A stretch of 64,000 nt of DNA, taken from Neostapfia colusana (Eukaryota > Streptophyta > Magnoliopsida > Poales > Poaceae). A program made the translations under genes and the position numbers. The notes under the pieces are model-generated. The model saw only the letters and a list, made by a program, of their open reading frames with translations, did not search any database and was not told the origin of the DNA. Where the stretch lies: NCBI GenBank assembly GCA_030760725.1, contig JASWHV010000003.1, positions 115,538,153-115,602,152 of the forward strand. The letters run 5' to 3'. Below are positions 46,788 to 57,475 of the stretch, piece by piece. Each line of letters opens with the position of its first letter. Position 1 is the stretch's first letter.

Positions 46788-47760
46788 GGGGGAGTTTTTG
46801 AAACTTTGAAAGTCTATGTGTGAATCTGAAACTAAAATAATATGAGCATAGTATTTCATACATATATGACTTTGTCATTCCTTTTACAGGCTGAAAGTTC
46901 TTACTACATTACTCATGTTATACATTTTGTAGTTTTTGCCATGACTAGTAATTGGAATAATTACTTACACTAAATCGGATCATGATCGAACTTTCTTGCT
47001 GTTTTGAACTTGTTGCGTGCTCACAAGTGCTTTTAATCATAAAAAATTAATCAAGTGATCAGCTCACTTGTTGAGTTTTCAAATAAAAAATTGAGAAAAG
47101 ATCAAGAGAATATGCATGCATCGCACTTCTTCTTTTGATATTGCTTATCATTGCACTAAGATATGAACTTGGAAGGAATTGTGTATGACTAAAACCATGT
47201 CCTTAAGCTTCTGATTGTCAAATGACATAGGCTTGGCTTGGTTGGTTAGAATAAGGCTGATGCGACATATAATCTCTTGCAAATATCATATGATCAACTT
47301 TGTGCCTTAAATGATTATGAATAATAAAAATGCAGCAACAAGTGTCATGTTTTCAATTTTTGAAATAGTTGAGTAAGGGAGATCATGACTTGCTTAAACT
47401 GAAAAATACATTTGATCTCTAGCATGGCTTACACTACTTTATATATCTCATTGATGTGATAGTGTAAGTAACCTGATAGTATGACTTGAATGAGCTTTGT
47501 TTTGTATGTATATGTTATAATATGCTCATAACATTTAAAAATTTCTCTTTTGAACCTTGCTGAATACATTGTCAAAGGGGGAGAAATATGTATAAGGAGA
47601 GATTTTTTTTACACTTTGCATATGTTATACACTTTCTTCCTTCTCTGATTTTAAAAAATGGGGAGAAATTAATAAAGGGGGAGAAATGAGTTTTCAAAGC
47701 TTTTCAAAACTTTTCATAAGCCAATGTTCGGATTTTAATTGGTGTTGCCAATGCATTCAT
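46788..47760 (+). other. CopS region between pol and PPT
   Basis: About 970 bases with no ORF over roughly 50 codons that looks real. SIRE-type elements often carry an env-like gene here; none is present. Two extra PPT-like purine runs, AAAGGGGGAGAAAT, lie near 47574 and 47676. Confidence 0.7.
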
Positions 47761-47772
47761 CAAGGGGGAGAT
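47761..47772 (+). other. Polypurine tract of CopS
   Basis: CAAGGGGGAGAT directly before the 3' LTR. Confidence 0.88.
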
Positions 47773-49397
47773 TGTGAGACCTATGTGTGCTGAATACATT
47801 GGCAATTAGGATAAAAGTTAGCATTAACATTCAAAGTTTTGAATATTGCCAAAACATTCTTCTGTGGCAAGGTCCGACAAGTTCTTTGTTAGGTCCGCCA
47901 AGTGTTGGCAAGGTCCGACGCAAGGTCCGGAGAGCTCCTGCAAGGTCCGGAGAGCTTCTGTGAGGTCCGGAGCTTGTTTTTAGTGAGCTCCCGTGAAGTT
48001 CAACTCGTAGAACTGCAGCGTCTTGTTTTTGCTTTTAACTCGCAATGTTTCAAACTTGCTTTATGGGAAGGTTTGCTTAGTATTAATTTGCTATGTTTTT
48101 GGTGTGTTTTGGTGGTTATGGCTGTTATCATTTGATATAGTTTGCAACATGCTTATGTGACGTGCTCATGTAAGGTGTTGTGGTTTTCGAACTAACGTGA
48201 GTCAAGTCGAGGACTTGTGCTCGGAAGAATTGGTTGTTTATTCATGTGCAGGTGTTGCTTGAGTTCAAGACATGGCTGGTGACGGGATCCTTGGACTAGT
48301 CTCAGGGAGGAGATGAGGTTCCAACAACCAAGTTCGGGAGGAGCTGTGGTTGAGTTGATCGGGAGGTCGCGCAGCATGTTTGGATCAAGGGTAGTGCATA
48401 TGAAGGTTGCGTGTACGTCGTTGGAAGGTGTTTGCACGTGTGCAAGGAGTGCATGAACGTGGCAACGTTGTTCCAAGGCGTGATGAAGAGTAGTGGACGT
48501 AAAGAATTGGTCGGAAAGGTCCAACCGGCTGGATTGCGTACTCAGGCTGAGGCTGAGTCGGATATGGCTCAAATATGGAAGATTTGAGTTAGTTCTGATA
48601 GGATTTCGTGCTAGGCACGAAGTTGAGTTGTTTTAGGAATGCTTAGGACGTTCCTAAGGTGTTCGGAAGTCTCACGATTGCTTCTATCTGCGAATAGGAG
48701 AGTCTTGAGCAGTTATGGTAAGTTAGGATACGAGTCCAATTAGGAGTAGGAGTCCAAGATTGGATTGTTTAGCCTGAGGGCTGGCTATAAAAGCAAGGGA
48801 GGCCAGAGCTCTCATGGGTAGAGAACTTTGGGCTGTTCCTCTTGTGTTTCTATTGAATAAAGTTCATAGTTTCGAGAAGCTTTTGTGCCTTGTTCGTCCG
48901 ACTTGTTTTTCGTCAAGTCTTTCTCGCCGAGTTTCTGGACAGACCGACGTCGCTTCGGTGTTTCGTTCATAACTCGAGTTTTACAGATCCGATTGACGTG
49001 ATTCTTTTTGGGTTGTCTTAACAACTCAATTATATATCATCTGAGAAATTTTCACGAGCTTCGGATCTGTAGTTTTTGAGATACATGAGTTTATTTGCAG
49101 CGTTGCAGATCTGTTTTATATCGGGTAGAACAGATTGATCTTCGTTTAATGTCTTGACCGTATCTCAAGTTTTACTTCGTGTTTTCAAGTGATTCTTGTT
49201 GCATTAGATCCGTGACTTGATTCTCTACCTCTCTACTTGATTTGTCACGGTTGAACACGTTTGGAAACACTTGTACACATGGTTCCTTTAACTGATTGAT
49301 TTTTTGCTGAGGGGTTTTTGTTGTTTCCGCTGCGAAAAGTTTTAATCTACCATTCACCCCCCCTCTGGTAGATTTTCACGTGCTCTTCGATCCTACA
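47773..49397 (+). repeat. CopS 3' LTR (1625 bp)
   Basis: Paired with 39653-41279. TATAAAAG at 48786-48793 and AATAAA at 48856-48861. The right boundary is fixed by the TSD AACTT. Confidence 0.95.
47871..47969. repeat. GGTCCG motif cluster in CopS U3 (3' LTR)
   Basis: Six motifs at 47871, 47892, 47912, 47924, 47944 and 47964, the same spacing as in the 5' LTR. Confidence 0.85.
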
Positions 49398-50823
49398 AAC
49401 TTGTTTGCTTATGTCAACTTGATGGGACACCCTTTTATAGGAGTTTACTATTTTTTTAACCATCCTTGTCATCGGGAAAGTTGATGAGTCGGGTATGGTC
49501 GTTTTCCTTTTTGCTTCACTCAATTTTCGTGATACGGGAAGCTGAAATAAAAATTGTTATCTACTGCACTCATATGAATAAAGATGATGAGAACTTGATG
49601 ATGATAATGAGCATGGAATCGGGGAGATCTAGGCAAGCTTGGTTCATGGATGTTGCTGATTGAGATGCTGGTTTGCTTGTCGTAGATCTACGGACCGGTT
49701 CATGCGAGCACATGCCAGGAAAACAGTGCCACTACAAGGCCAAATATGGGTGCGGCTTAGCTGACTAATTAGGTGCATTGTTAGCTTGTTATGGACCATT
49801 GGATGGCGTGGGAAATGGGAGTCGATAAGGACTGCCCTGGAAACTGCATGGCACAAGAGGGGGCCCGTGGATGGGAGAGTGGAGAATCTAGTCCGGCGGT
49901 GAAACCTCAGTGGGTCCATACATCCTAGTAGCTCCTTTGTAAAGGCTATTTTGTGATCTCTTGGCCATACTCCGATGGTTGTGTACTGTTATAATGGATG
50001 TTCTCTCTAGTCGCCGACGGGTGACTAAATCACGAACTTGTGGGTAAAGTGGTGTCGCCTCTTTAGAGTGTAAAAGTATCATGATAACCGTGCTTCCGGT
50101 TACAAGCACCTGACCAACTTCCATGATTAGAGGCAAAACTTGGGATGGTTATTCGGGTATGGTCGGTGGGATTGATTTTGGGACTGTTTTGGATAATGAC
50201 AATGAGTTTGGTTTCGGTTCTATGAAAATGAGATGGTTATGAATATTTATGAGTATGATATGAACATGAGAAAGATTATTGGCTAGTTGAGACTTGATTA
50301 ATGATGAATTATGATGGAGTGGTGATGATTTACTTGGATATGTTGGGATTTAACTCTCCTAGAAATAGTTGTTGTTTTTACCATGTTTGTGAAATAAAAT
50401 TTGCTTGCTGCAATGAACCTTTTTATTCCCTACCTTGATGTAATCTACATGTCCTACTTCCCCGCACTTGCTGAGTACGACATGTACTCACCCTTGCATT
50501 CCCACATATACATCAGATACATGAGAAGAATATTTCGAGGAACAGGTGGAGTACTAGGCGTGCGACTACCATCAACATGCCTGTGGAGTTTAAGTTGGAG
50601 CCTGCTGTCTTAGCCATTTTCCGTTGTCGTTTAGAGTCTTCCGCTGCAAGAATAAGTTATACATTCATGAGTGAGACAATGAGTCAATGTAATAAAGTAC
50701 TTAAACATCATTCGTACGTGGTTATAATCTGAATTCAGTTTGTGATAAAGCTGTGTACATGTGATGAACATCCTGGACACACATATGCATTCACTTGGTT
50801 CATTTTCGGAACCGGGTGTCACA
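49398..50823 (+). repeat. TekA-4 5' LTR, second part
   Basis: Resumes with the duplicated AACTT and matches TekA-1 2512-3941 (about 93% in a sampled 195 bases). It ends CCGGGTGTCACA. Confidence 0.92.
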
Positions 50824-50825
50824 AA

Positions 50826-50840
50826 TTGGTACTAGAGTCA
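50826..50840 (+). other. Primer-binding site, TekA-4 (degenerate)
   Basis: TTGGTACTAGAGTCA, three mismatches to the tRNA-Met PBS. Two of the changes are shared with TekA-1. Confidence 0.82.
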
Positions 50841-51093
50841 CGTTGACTGTAGGACGCAAGCCTAGGTAGAATGGGAACTCTAAAACATATAGGTATACCC
50901 CTCTAAACTATTATTTTCGAAAACTGCTTGCGGCTGCACTTTATTTGTCAACTCAGCCACCGCAAAGTGTTATTTTCAGCCCTCTTTTCTTCCTTGCTTG
51001 TGGACAGCAACACTTTTGTTTTCTTGCTTCATAGTTTCTGAAGTTTTGGATTTATTTCCTTCTTCTCTAAATTTTCTCATATCTTATTTATAG
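50841..51093 (+). other. TekA-4 leader
   Basis: Non-coding, with a donor-like AG|GTAGAATG at 50864-50871. Confidence 0.5.
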
Positions 51094-51899
51094 ATGCCGG
51101 TGACTAGGAGCACAACACGCATAAGGACTCGTCCATCACCACTTGGGAGTGCACTTAACCCCATTGGGGTGTCCGATGGACCATATTGGGAGGAGGTGAA
51201 GATGGAACCTCATGAGGAGGATGAAGTCAGTAGCTCTATGCCTAAGGAAGAGGATCCAGAATAGATGGAACCAATTGAAAACGACATGGAACATGATCCA
51301 CAAGAAGAACAGCATTGGTACACACCTCAGGAGAAATTTCACGTGGGCGTACACCCAGCTGAGCCTCATGAAGCTATGTCGGGAGGAGATGAATCCAAAG
51401 AGGAGCCGCCCCCAGCTGAGGCCGAGAATGAACGTGATGAACAGGCCAACCGTTCAGTTCAAGAATTCCGGTCCGACGGGATGGAGGGAGGACACATATC
51501 CAAGCGGCTGCATGGGATGCACTCACTGGACTGTGCTACGCTTTCTGTGAGTAGCTTGAGAACACTAACTTTGAGCTGCACCCCTATCAGAAGAGTGGTA
51601 CAAGGGAGATCAATGGACCCCATGGAGGAGCTATTTCAAACCCACAAGCTGCTGACAAGTCTCAGAGGTTGCTCATGGAGTTAGGAAACCGCTATGCAGG
51701 CGCACAAGAAGAGATCCGTTACCTCCGCAAGAAGTTGTCCTTGCTGGAAAAACAAGAGGAGACTCGTGCCAACGCGGGAACAAATGGAGCACCAGCGTCA
51801 TCTATCCCAACATGGACTGCCGACTCACCATGGCGTGGGCCATTGTATGGACCACCCCCCATAAACATGGCAAGAAAAGCACCGGTTCTCACGATTATG
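51094..51899 (+). pseudogene. ORF0 of TekA-4
   Basis: The start ATG is intact at 51094 (MPVTRSTTR). The acidic region follows, broken by TAG near 51262. About 175 bases are deleted at 51507, which removes the strands and helix seen near 4626-4800 in TekA-1. The TAG near 51552 is shared with TekA-1. The coiled coil (E-E-I-R-Y-L-R-K-K-L-S-L-L-E) reads from 51669. Dead, but it confirms the start codon. Confidence 0.75.
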
Positions 51900-52196
51900 T
51901 TATGTTTCCCATTGAATAAAGCTGTAATAGGAACGCTTAGACGTAGTAGGCTGAAATAAGAGTGGTGTGCTGAATTTTCAGTATGATTCCTTGTGATTGT
52001 GTGCTTGGTGTGAGTTGTAGGACGCTTCGGCGAATGTCCACATCCACACATAGTGGACAGATGTGAGATGCTTCGGCACTTGTTCACATCCTCATATAGG
52101 CTGAAATTAATAAAAGAAGTTGCTTAGTTCATACTCCTTGATGCATATAGTTGGGGGATCAATCTAATTTATATTTCCTACTCTACTCTCTCACAG
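51900..52196 (+). other. TekA-4 spacer between ORF0 and gag
   Basis: Non-coding. A pyrimidine-rich tract then CAG abuts the gag ATG (52178-52196), an acceptor-like context conserved with TekA-1. Confidence 0.5.
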
Positions 52197-52945
52197 ATGA
52201 TGATGGAAAATTCCAACCACCAACGAAGGAACGCTCATGGTAACAAGGAACCATATGAGGATGGCAATGTGGAAGTCCCTGAAAATGCCAACCCCGGGGC
52301 TGATGCAAGCAACCTTGAAGGGTTGATGGCTATGCAGAACCAACTCATGCAAACTATGATACAAACATTGGGACAGCTGCAGGCCAATAACAACAACAAC
52401 CCTAAGCCCATTTCTGCACCCCCACCGCCACCACCGCCGGCTCACAACAGATTGGGAGAGTTCATGAGGACTAGGCCGCCTACTTTTGCACAAGCCAATG
52501 ATCCTATGGAGGCTGATGATTGGCTGAAGTCCATGGAAAAGAAGCTTGCTATTGTTTAGTGTAATGATCGCAAGAAAGTTCTCTTCGCATCACACCAGCT
52601 TATGGGAGCAGCCGCTGATTGCTGGGACGCTCTTTGCAATGCTCATATCAATCAGGAGACAATCACTTGGGCTGAATTCAAGGAGAGTTTCCAGTCTCAC
52701 TATGTCCCTGAAGGAGTCATGATGCTTAAAAGGCAAGAGTTTGAAGGTCTCCGTCAAAGAAGGAAGAGCGTGAATGAGTACCACAACAAGTTCACACAGC
52801 TGTCAAGGTATGCTCCAGAAGATTGAACAATGAAATTCAAGTTCAGCTGCTCAACAATGATTACGCAAACTTCCAAAAGCTTGTTGACAAAGCTATAGTG
52901 GTGTAGAGTAAGATCCGCGAGATCGAACAAGAGACAAAGAGAAAG
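52197..52945 (+). pseudogene. TekA-4 gag, capsid part
   Basis: ATG at 52197. It has the Pro-rich linker and the capsid-like domain (W-L-K-S-M-E-K-K, Y-H-N-K-F-T-Q-L-S-R-Y-A). TAG lies at about 52557, and some 40 bases are deleted near 52826 compared with 6063-6110 of TekA-1; another TAG lies near 52906. The frame resumes before 52946. Confidence 0.85.
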
Positions 52946-54415
52946 ATGTCATACCAAGGACAGCCACAAGGAAGTAATGTACGTCCCCGCTTCATGCCAC
53001 CAATTGTACTACTCTATGGCTCGTCCGCTTCTACTTTCTGCCCTGCAAATCCACCGCGCTCTAATCAGCCACCGCAGCAACGCCGTGTTATGCAAGCACC
53101 CCGTTTGCCTATGCCTCCTGCGCCCCGTCCCAACATGGGCGCCTATGCTCAAAACCAGCCTCACCCCAACATTCCTGCTGTTATGGGAAACAAGGCATGC
53201 TTTTCATATAGAGAGGCGGGACACTTTGCATATCAGTGCCCGAAGAAAGGCCTTGGACAGCCGAGCAATGCACCTAAGCAGAACCAACGGCCGAATGGAG
53301 GAGCTATGCAAGGTAACCGTGGACAGCAGAACTATGCTCATGGAAATGTGAATCACGTCTCCGCTGAGGAAGCACAACAAGTTGAGGACATCGTGATCGG
53401 TATGTTTCTCGCTAACTCCAACCCAGCCACTGTTTTATTTAATTCCGGAGCATCGCATTCATTCATCTCATCCAAGTATGTTGCCAAGTATAACCTGCTC
53501 ATATCTCACATGAAACAAACTATGTTGTTTAATTCTCCCGGTGGAGAGATGAGGAATAATATAGTATGTCAGAAAGTAAGCCTTAAAATAAGGGGGGTAG
53601 ACTTTCTTGCCAACCATATCGTCTTGGATTCCCAAGGGATTGACATAATACTTGGAATGGACTGGTTAAGCAAGCACTGCGCTCAAAGGATCGTGCAGTT
53701 GACGAGTGAGCATGGTACTCGTATTGAGTTTGAGGCAGCCCAACCTGCAACCGAGAAGGCAGTGCTGAACCACATAGAAGAAGCGACATTGGAAAGCATT
53801 CTGGTGGTTCGAGAATATTCAGATGTTTTCCTGGAAGAACTTCCAGATATGCCACCGGACCGGGATATTGAATTTGCCATTGATTTAATATCCGGAACTA
53901 CACCTATAGCGAAGAGGCCATATAGGATGCCTGCTAATGAATTAGTGGAGCTCAAGAAGCAAATTCAGGAGCAGCTAAATAAGGGTTTTATACGCCCAAG
54001 CTCGTCACCTTGGGGAGCCCCCGTGCTCTTTGTGGATAAGAAGGATGGAACCCAAAGGATATGTGTGGACTATAGGTCTCTCAACGAAGTGACGATCAAG
54101 AATAAGCACCCGCTGCCCCGCATAGAGGACTTATTCGATCAAATGAAAGGTGCCCGAATTTTCTGCAAAACTGATCTTCGGTCAGGATACTTCCAGCTGA
54201 ACATTAAACCCTCCGACATACCCAAAACTGCATTTCTAACACAGTATGGTTCGTATGAATATACCGCTATGTCTTTTGGGTTGACGAATGCACCCGCATA
54301 CTTTATGTACCTCATTAATAAGGTCTTCATGGAGTACATGGACAAGTTCGTCGTGGTTTTCATCGACGATACATGGTGTACTCAAAAAGCGAGGAAGAAC
54401 ATGAGGAACACTTGA
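52946..54415 (+). pseudogene. TekA-4 zinc knuckle, protease and RT
   Basis: One open frame of 489 codons. Zinc knuckle CFSYREAGHFAYQC near 53198 has Tyr for the second Cys, as in TekA-1. The protease reads F-N-S-G-A where TekA-1 has F-D-S-G-A, so the catalytic Asp is lost (near 53440). A 15-base in-frame deletion (the N-G-V-I-Q codons of TekA-2) near 53680 is shared with TekA-1. RT shows V-D-Y-R-S-L-N-E and the catalytic F-I-D-D near 54358-54369. A one-base loss directly after it destroys the frame. Confidence 0.9.
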
Positions 54416-56653
54416 GATTGACATTGCAGAAACTATGAGAGCATCAATTATATGCTAAGTTCAGCAAGTGTCAGTTTTGGATAAAGGAGATATCGTTCCT
54501 AGGCCACATCATCTCCGGAGGAGGAGTATCGGTTGATCCCAGAAAAGTGAAAGATGTTTTGAAGTGGAACCAACCGCAGAATGTGAGGGACATTCGGAGT
54601 TTCCTTGGGATGGCTGGATACTACCGTCGGTTCATCAAGGATTTCTCCAAAATAGAGAAGCCTATGACTGAATTTCTGATGAAAGGGAAAGTGTTTCAGT
54701 GGACACAAGCGTGTCAAGACAGCTTTGAGGAGCTAAAGAAGAGATTAACAACAGCGCCGGTTTTGATATTGTCGGACATGAGCAAGAGTTTTGATATATA
54801 TTGTGACGCATCAAGACAAGGGCTTGGATGTGTGTGCAAGGAGTATAAGTGGTAGCCTATGCAACAAGGCAGTTAAAGAAACATGAGCTGAATTACCCCA
54901 CACATGACCTAGAATTTGCAGCCGTGGTACATGCCTTGAAGATTTGGAGGCATTATATCCTTGGTCACCGATGTGAGATCTATACGGATCATGAAATCCT
55001 CAAGTATATATTCACGCAAACGGATCTGAATTTGAGACAACGTCGATGGTTGGAATTCATCAAGAATTATGATCAAGGAATCAACTATCACCCTGGAAAG
55101 GCCATTGTAGTAGCTGATGCATTGAGCCGAAAGGGAGCATGTCACCAACTCACGGTTCGGGAGCTGCCACCCGAGCTGCGTAAGGAGTTTGAAGGTTACA
55201 TCTCGGGTTCTTGAACGAGATGGAGGTAGTAGGACTTAACTCAACGCTGGAACAAGTGATACGATATGGCCAAGCAATGGATGAGGAAATCAAGGAAAGA
55301 ATCCAACAAGGGATAGAAAGGGATTTCAAGGAAGACGAGAATGGCATGCTTTGGTTAGGGAAAAGGATTTGTGTGCCTAACGTGAAGCACATCTGCGACA
55401 CGATACTAAAGGAGGCACATGACTCGCCTTATTCCATACACCCCAGCTGTACAAAAATGTATAAGGACCTGAAAACTTGCTATTGGTGGGATGGCATGAA
55501 AAGGGATATCGCTGAATATGTTGCCTTATGCGACACGTGCCAACGGGTGAAGGCCGAATATCAAATATCCGCTGGATTATTGCAGCCATTGAAAGTATCC
55601 GAGTGGAAGTGGGAAGACATCAGTATGGATTTAATAGTCGGATTGCAACGTACTCAGTCCTGCTATGAGTTTATTTGGCTTATCGTGGACCAGTTGACGA
55701 AATCAGCCCACTTTATTCCTGTTAGGACCAAGTATACCGTGGCGCAGTTAGCCGAGTTGTATATGGAGCAAATCGTGTGTCGCCATGGAGTTCCAAAGAG
55801 GATAGTTTCATTTCGAGATTCTCAATTTTCCTCTAGGTTCTGGAAGAAGATGCATGAAGCCATGGGTACACGGTTGAATTTTGGCTCCGCAAACCACGGG
55901 CAAAATAAGAGGACAAATTAGATTTTGGAAGACATGTTGAGAGCTTGCGCCTTGAAACATGGGCGTAGTTGGGATAAGAGCTTGTCGTATGCTTTTGAAG
56001 CATTGTATGGTAGACGGTGTAGAACACCGTTGTTCTGGAATGAGACCAGAGAAAGCCAAATATTTGGACCCGAAGTGCTGCAAGACGCCAAAAAGCAAGT
56101 CCAAACAATACGTGAAAACTTGAAGGCCGCTCAGTCACGACAAAAAGGCTATGCGAACAATCGGCGAAGGAGTTTGACCTTCGAAGTTGGAGATTTCATG
56201 TATCTTAAGGTGTCGCCTATCCGAGGCCAATGACGGTTTAACATCAAAGGCAAGTTAGCACCTCGCTACATCGAGCCATTCAAGATTCTGGGCAAGCGAG
56301 GAGAAGTAGCCTATCAACTAGAGCTGCCAACACACCTCTCCGACATGTACGACGTATTTCACGTATCTCAGCTCAAGAAGTGCCTAAGAGTGCCAGAAGA
56401 ACAAGTACTGATGGATGAGCTAGAACTTCAGGAGGATCTGACCTACGCTGAACACCCCATCAAAATCTTGGACGTAAAGGAAAGGGTCACGAGGAACAAA
56501 GTAATCCGTTGGTGCAAGGTACAATGGAGCCACCACACGGAAGCCGAAACTATAGGGGAACGTCAGGAAGACCTCAAGGCAGAATTCCCTCATCTTTTCT
56601 CCACTCTATCGAATCTCAAGGGCAAGATCAATTTTAAGGGGGTAGTTTTGTAA
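54416..56653 (+). pseudogene. TekA-4 RT thumb, RNase H, integrase and chromodomain
   Basis: The thumb and G-Y-Y-R-R-F block read at 54547-54855. RNase H (Y-A-T-R-Q-L-K, Y-T-D-H-E) reads at 54849-55214. Integrase starts at 55211 with the HHCC finger and core (M-D-L-I-V-G-L) and has F-R-D-S-Q-F in place of the usual S-D-R-G-S-Q-F, and a TAG at 55919. A piece is missing near 55990 (the A-E-F-S-Y-N-N part). The C-terminal domain reads from 55925. The chromodomain is at about 56440-56590. The last frame ends in a TAA formed by the first bases of the 3' LTR (56651-56653). Confidence 0.9.
56632..56648 (+). other. Polypurine tract of TekA-4
   Basis: TTTTAAGGGGGTAGTTT just before the LTR. It also encodes the last residues of pol. 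Confidence 0.82.
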
Positions 56654-57475
56654 CACCCTCAAAATTACTACCATGCATTGCATACATTTTTCATGTAGAG
56701 AAGTATTTAAAATAAAGAAAATAAATGAGGAATATAGAAGCAAATAAAATAATAAAAGGAAATAAAAATAGAAAATAATGAAAATAAATAGAAAAAGAAA
56801 AGGAAACAAAATATAAATATAAATATAAATAAAATAGCCAAATTCGGCCATCCCAAAATTCCCCAAATTTCCCTCTCCCCTAATTTCCCTAAGTTTTCCA
56901 ATTTTCCAGATTTTCCCCAAATTCCCCTAGGGAAGGGGGGGGATTTCCCCCCAATTTGGCCGCACCACTTAGGGGGGGAAACACTAGTGGGCCCTTCCCC
57001 CTTGGCCGCAGCCCATTAGGGGGGAACCCTAGCCGCCACCCCTTTGTTTTTTTGTGGGCTTTTATTTTTCCAAACAATCTCAGACATTGGTGGAAAATAA
57101 ATAATAAAATCCCAGCCCCTAGCTCCCACCTATTTTAAACTTAAATCTCAGCCCTTGGATAATTGAGTTGCTAAAATCCTAGCCTCCCTAGCTCTTCCCC
57201 CCCCTTAAAAATAACCCCCCCTAGCCGCCACACCAGCCCTAGTTTGGCCGCCACCCTCTCTCCCCTGCTGCCAAGTTCAAGTCGCTGCCCCCCTTGGTGG
57301 ATTTTGGCTGCAGCCGAAGCTCCGTCACACCTCGCCGTCGCTGGAGAAGAAGCCCCCGATGTTCTGCCCTAGCCGCAGGCACACAAAACTCCATAGAAAA
57401 TCTCCAACTGATGCCATTGCAAGGAAGGAGGTCCTACCGCAAGGAAGAGGGGAGAAAGTGAGGGGGACCGACCAG
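56649..57475 (+). repeat. TekA-4 3' LTR, first part
   Basis: Begins TGTAACACCCTC. It is colinear with 1179-2020 until the TekB LTR starts at 57476. The last five bases are ACCAG, a possible TSD half. Confidence 0.9.

Larger units (their letters stand above)
39653..49397 (+). mobile_element. CopS: SIRE/Maximus-like Ty1/copia element (9745 bp)
   Basis: LTRs of 1627 and 1625 bp begin TGTGAGACC and end CCTACA. TSD AACTT lies at 39648-39652 and 49398-49402. The PBS is perfect and a PPT is present. The empty site is in TekA-1 near 2505-2516. Gag is very long and has two zinc knuckles, and about 1 kb lies between pol and the PPT, features typical of the SIRE/Maximus lineage; the placement is by recognition only. 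By eye the LTRs differ at about 45-50 of 1620 positions (about 3%). Confidence 0.95.
38456..57475 (+). mobile_element. TekA-4: chromovirus with gag, split by CopS and TekB
   Basis: Plus strand order: 5' LTR (38456-39652 plus 49398-50823, interrupted by CopS), PBS, ORF0, gag, zinc knuckle, protease, RT, RNase H, integrase, chromodomain, PPT, 3' LTR (56649-57475, interrupted by TekB). It is the only copy in the window with the complete gene order, though every gene is damaged. The remaining 3' LTR should lie beyond TekB, outside the window. Confidence 0.92.

Noticed and set aside
46788..47772. Search for an env-like gene in CopS
   Set aside because: Only short A/T-rich frames are present; no signal peptide or transmembrane ORF of useful size.
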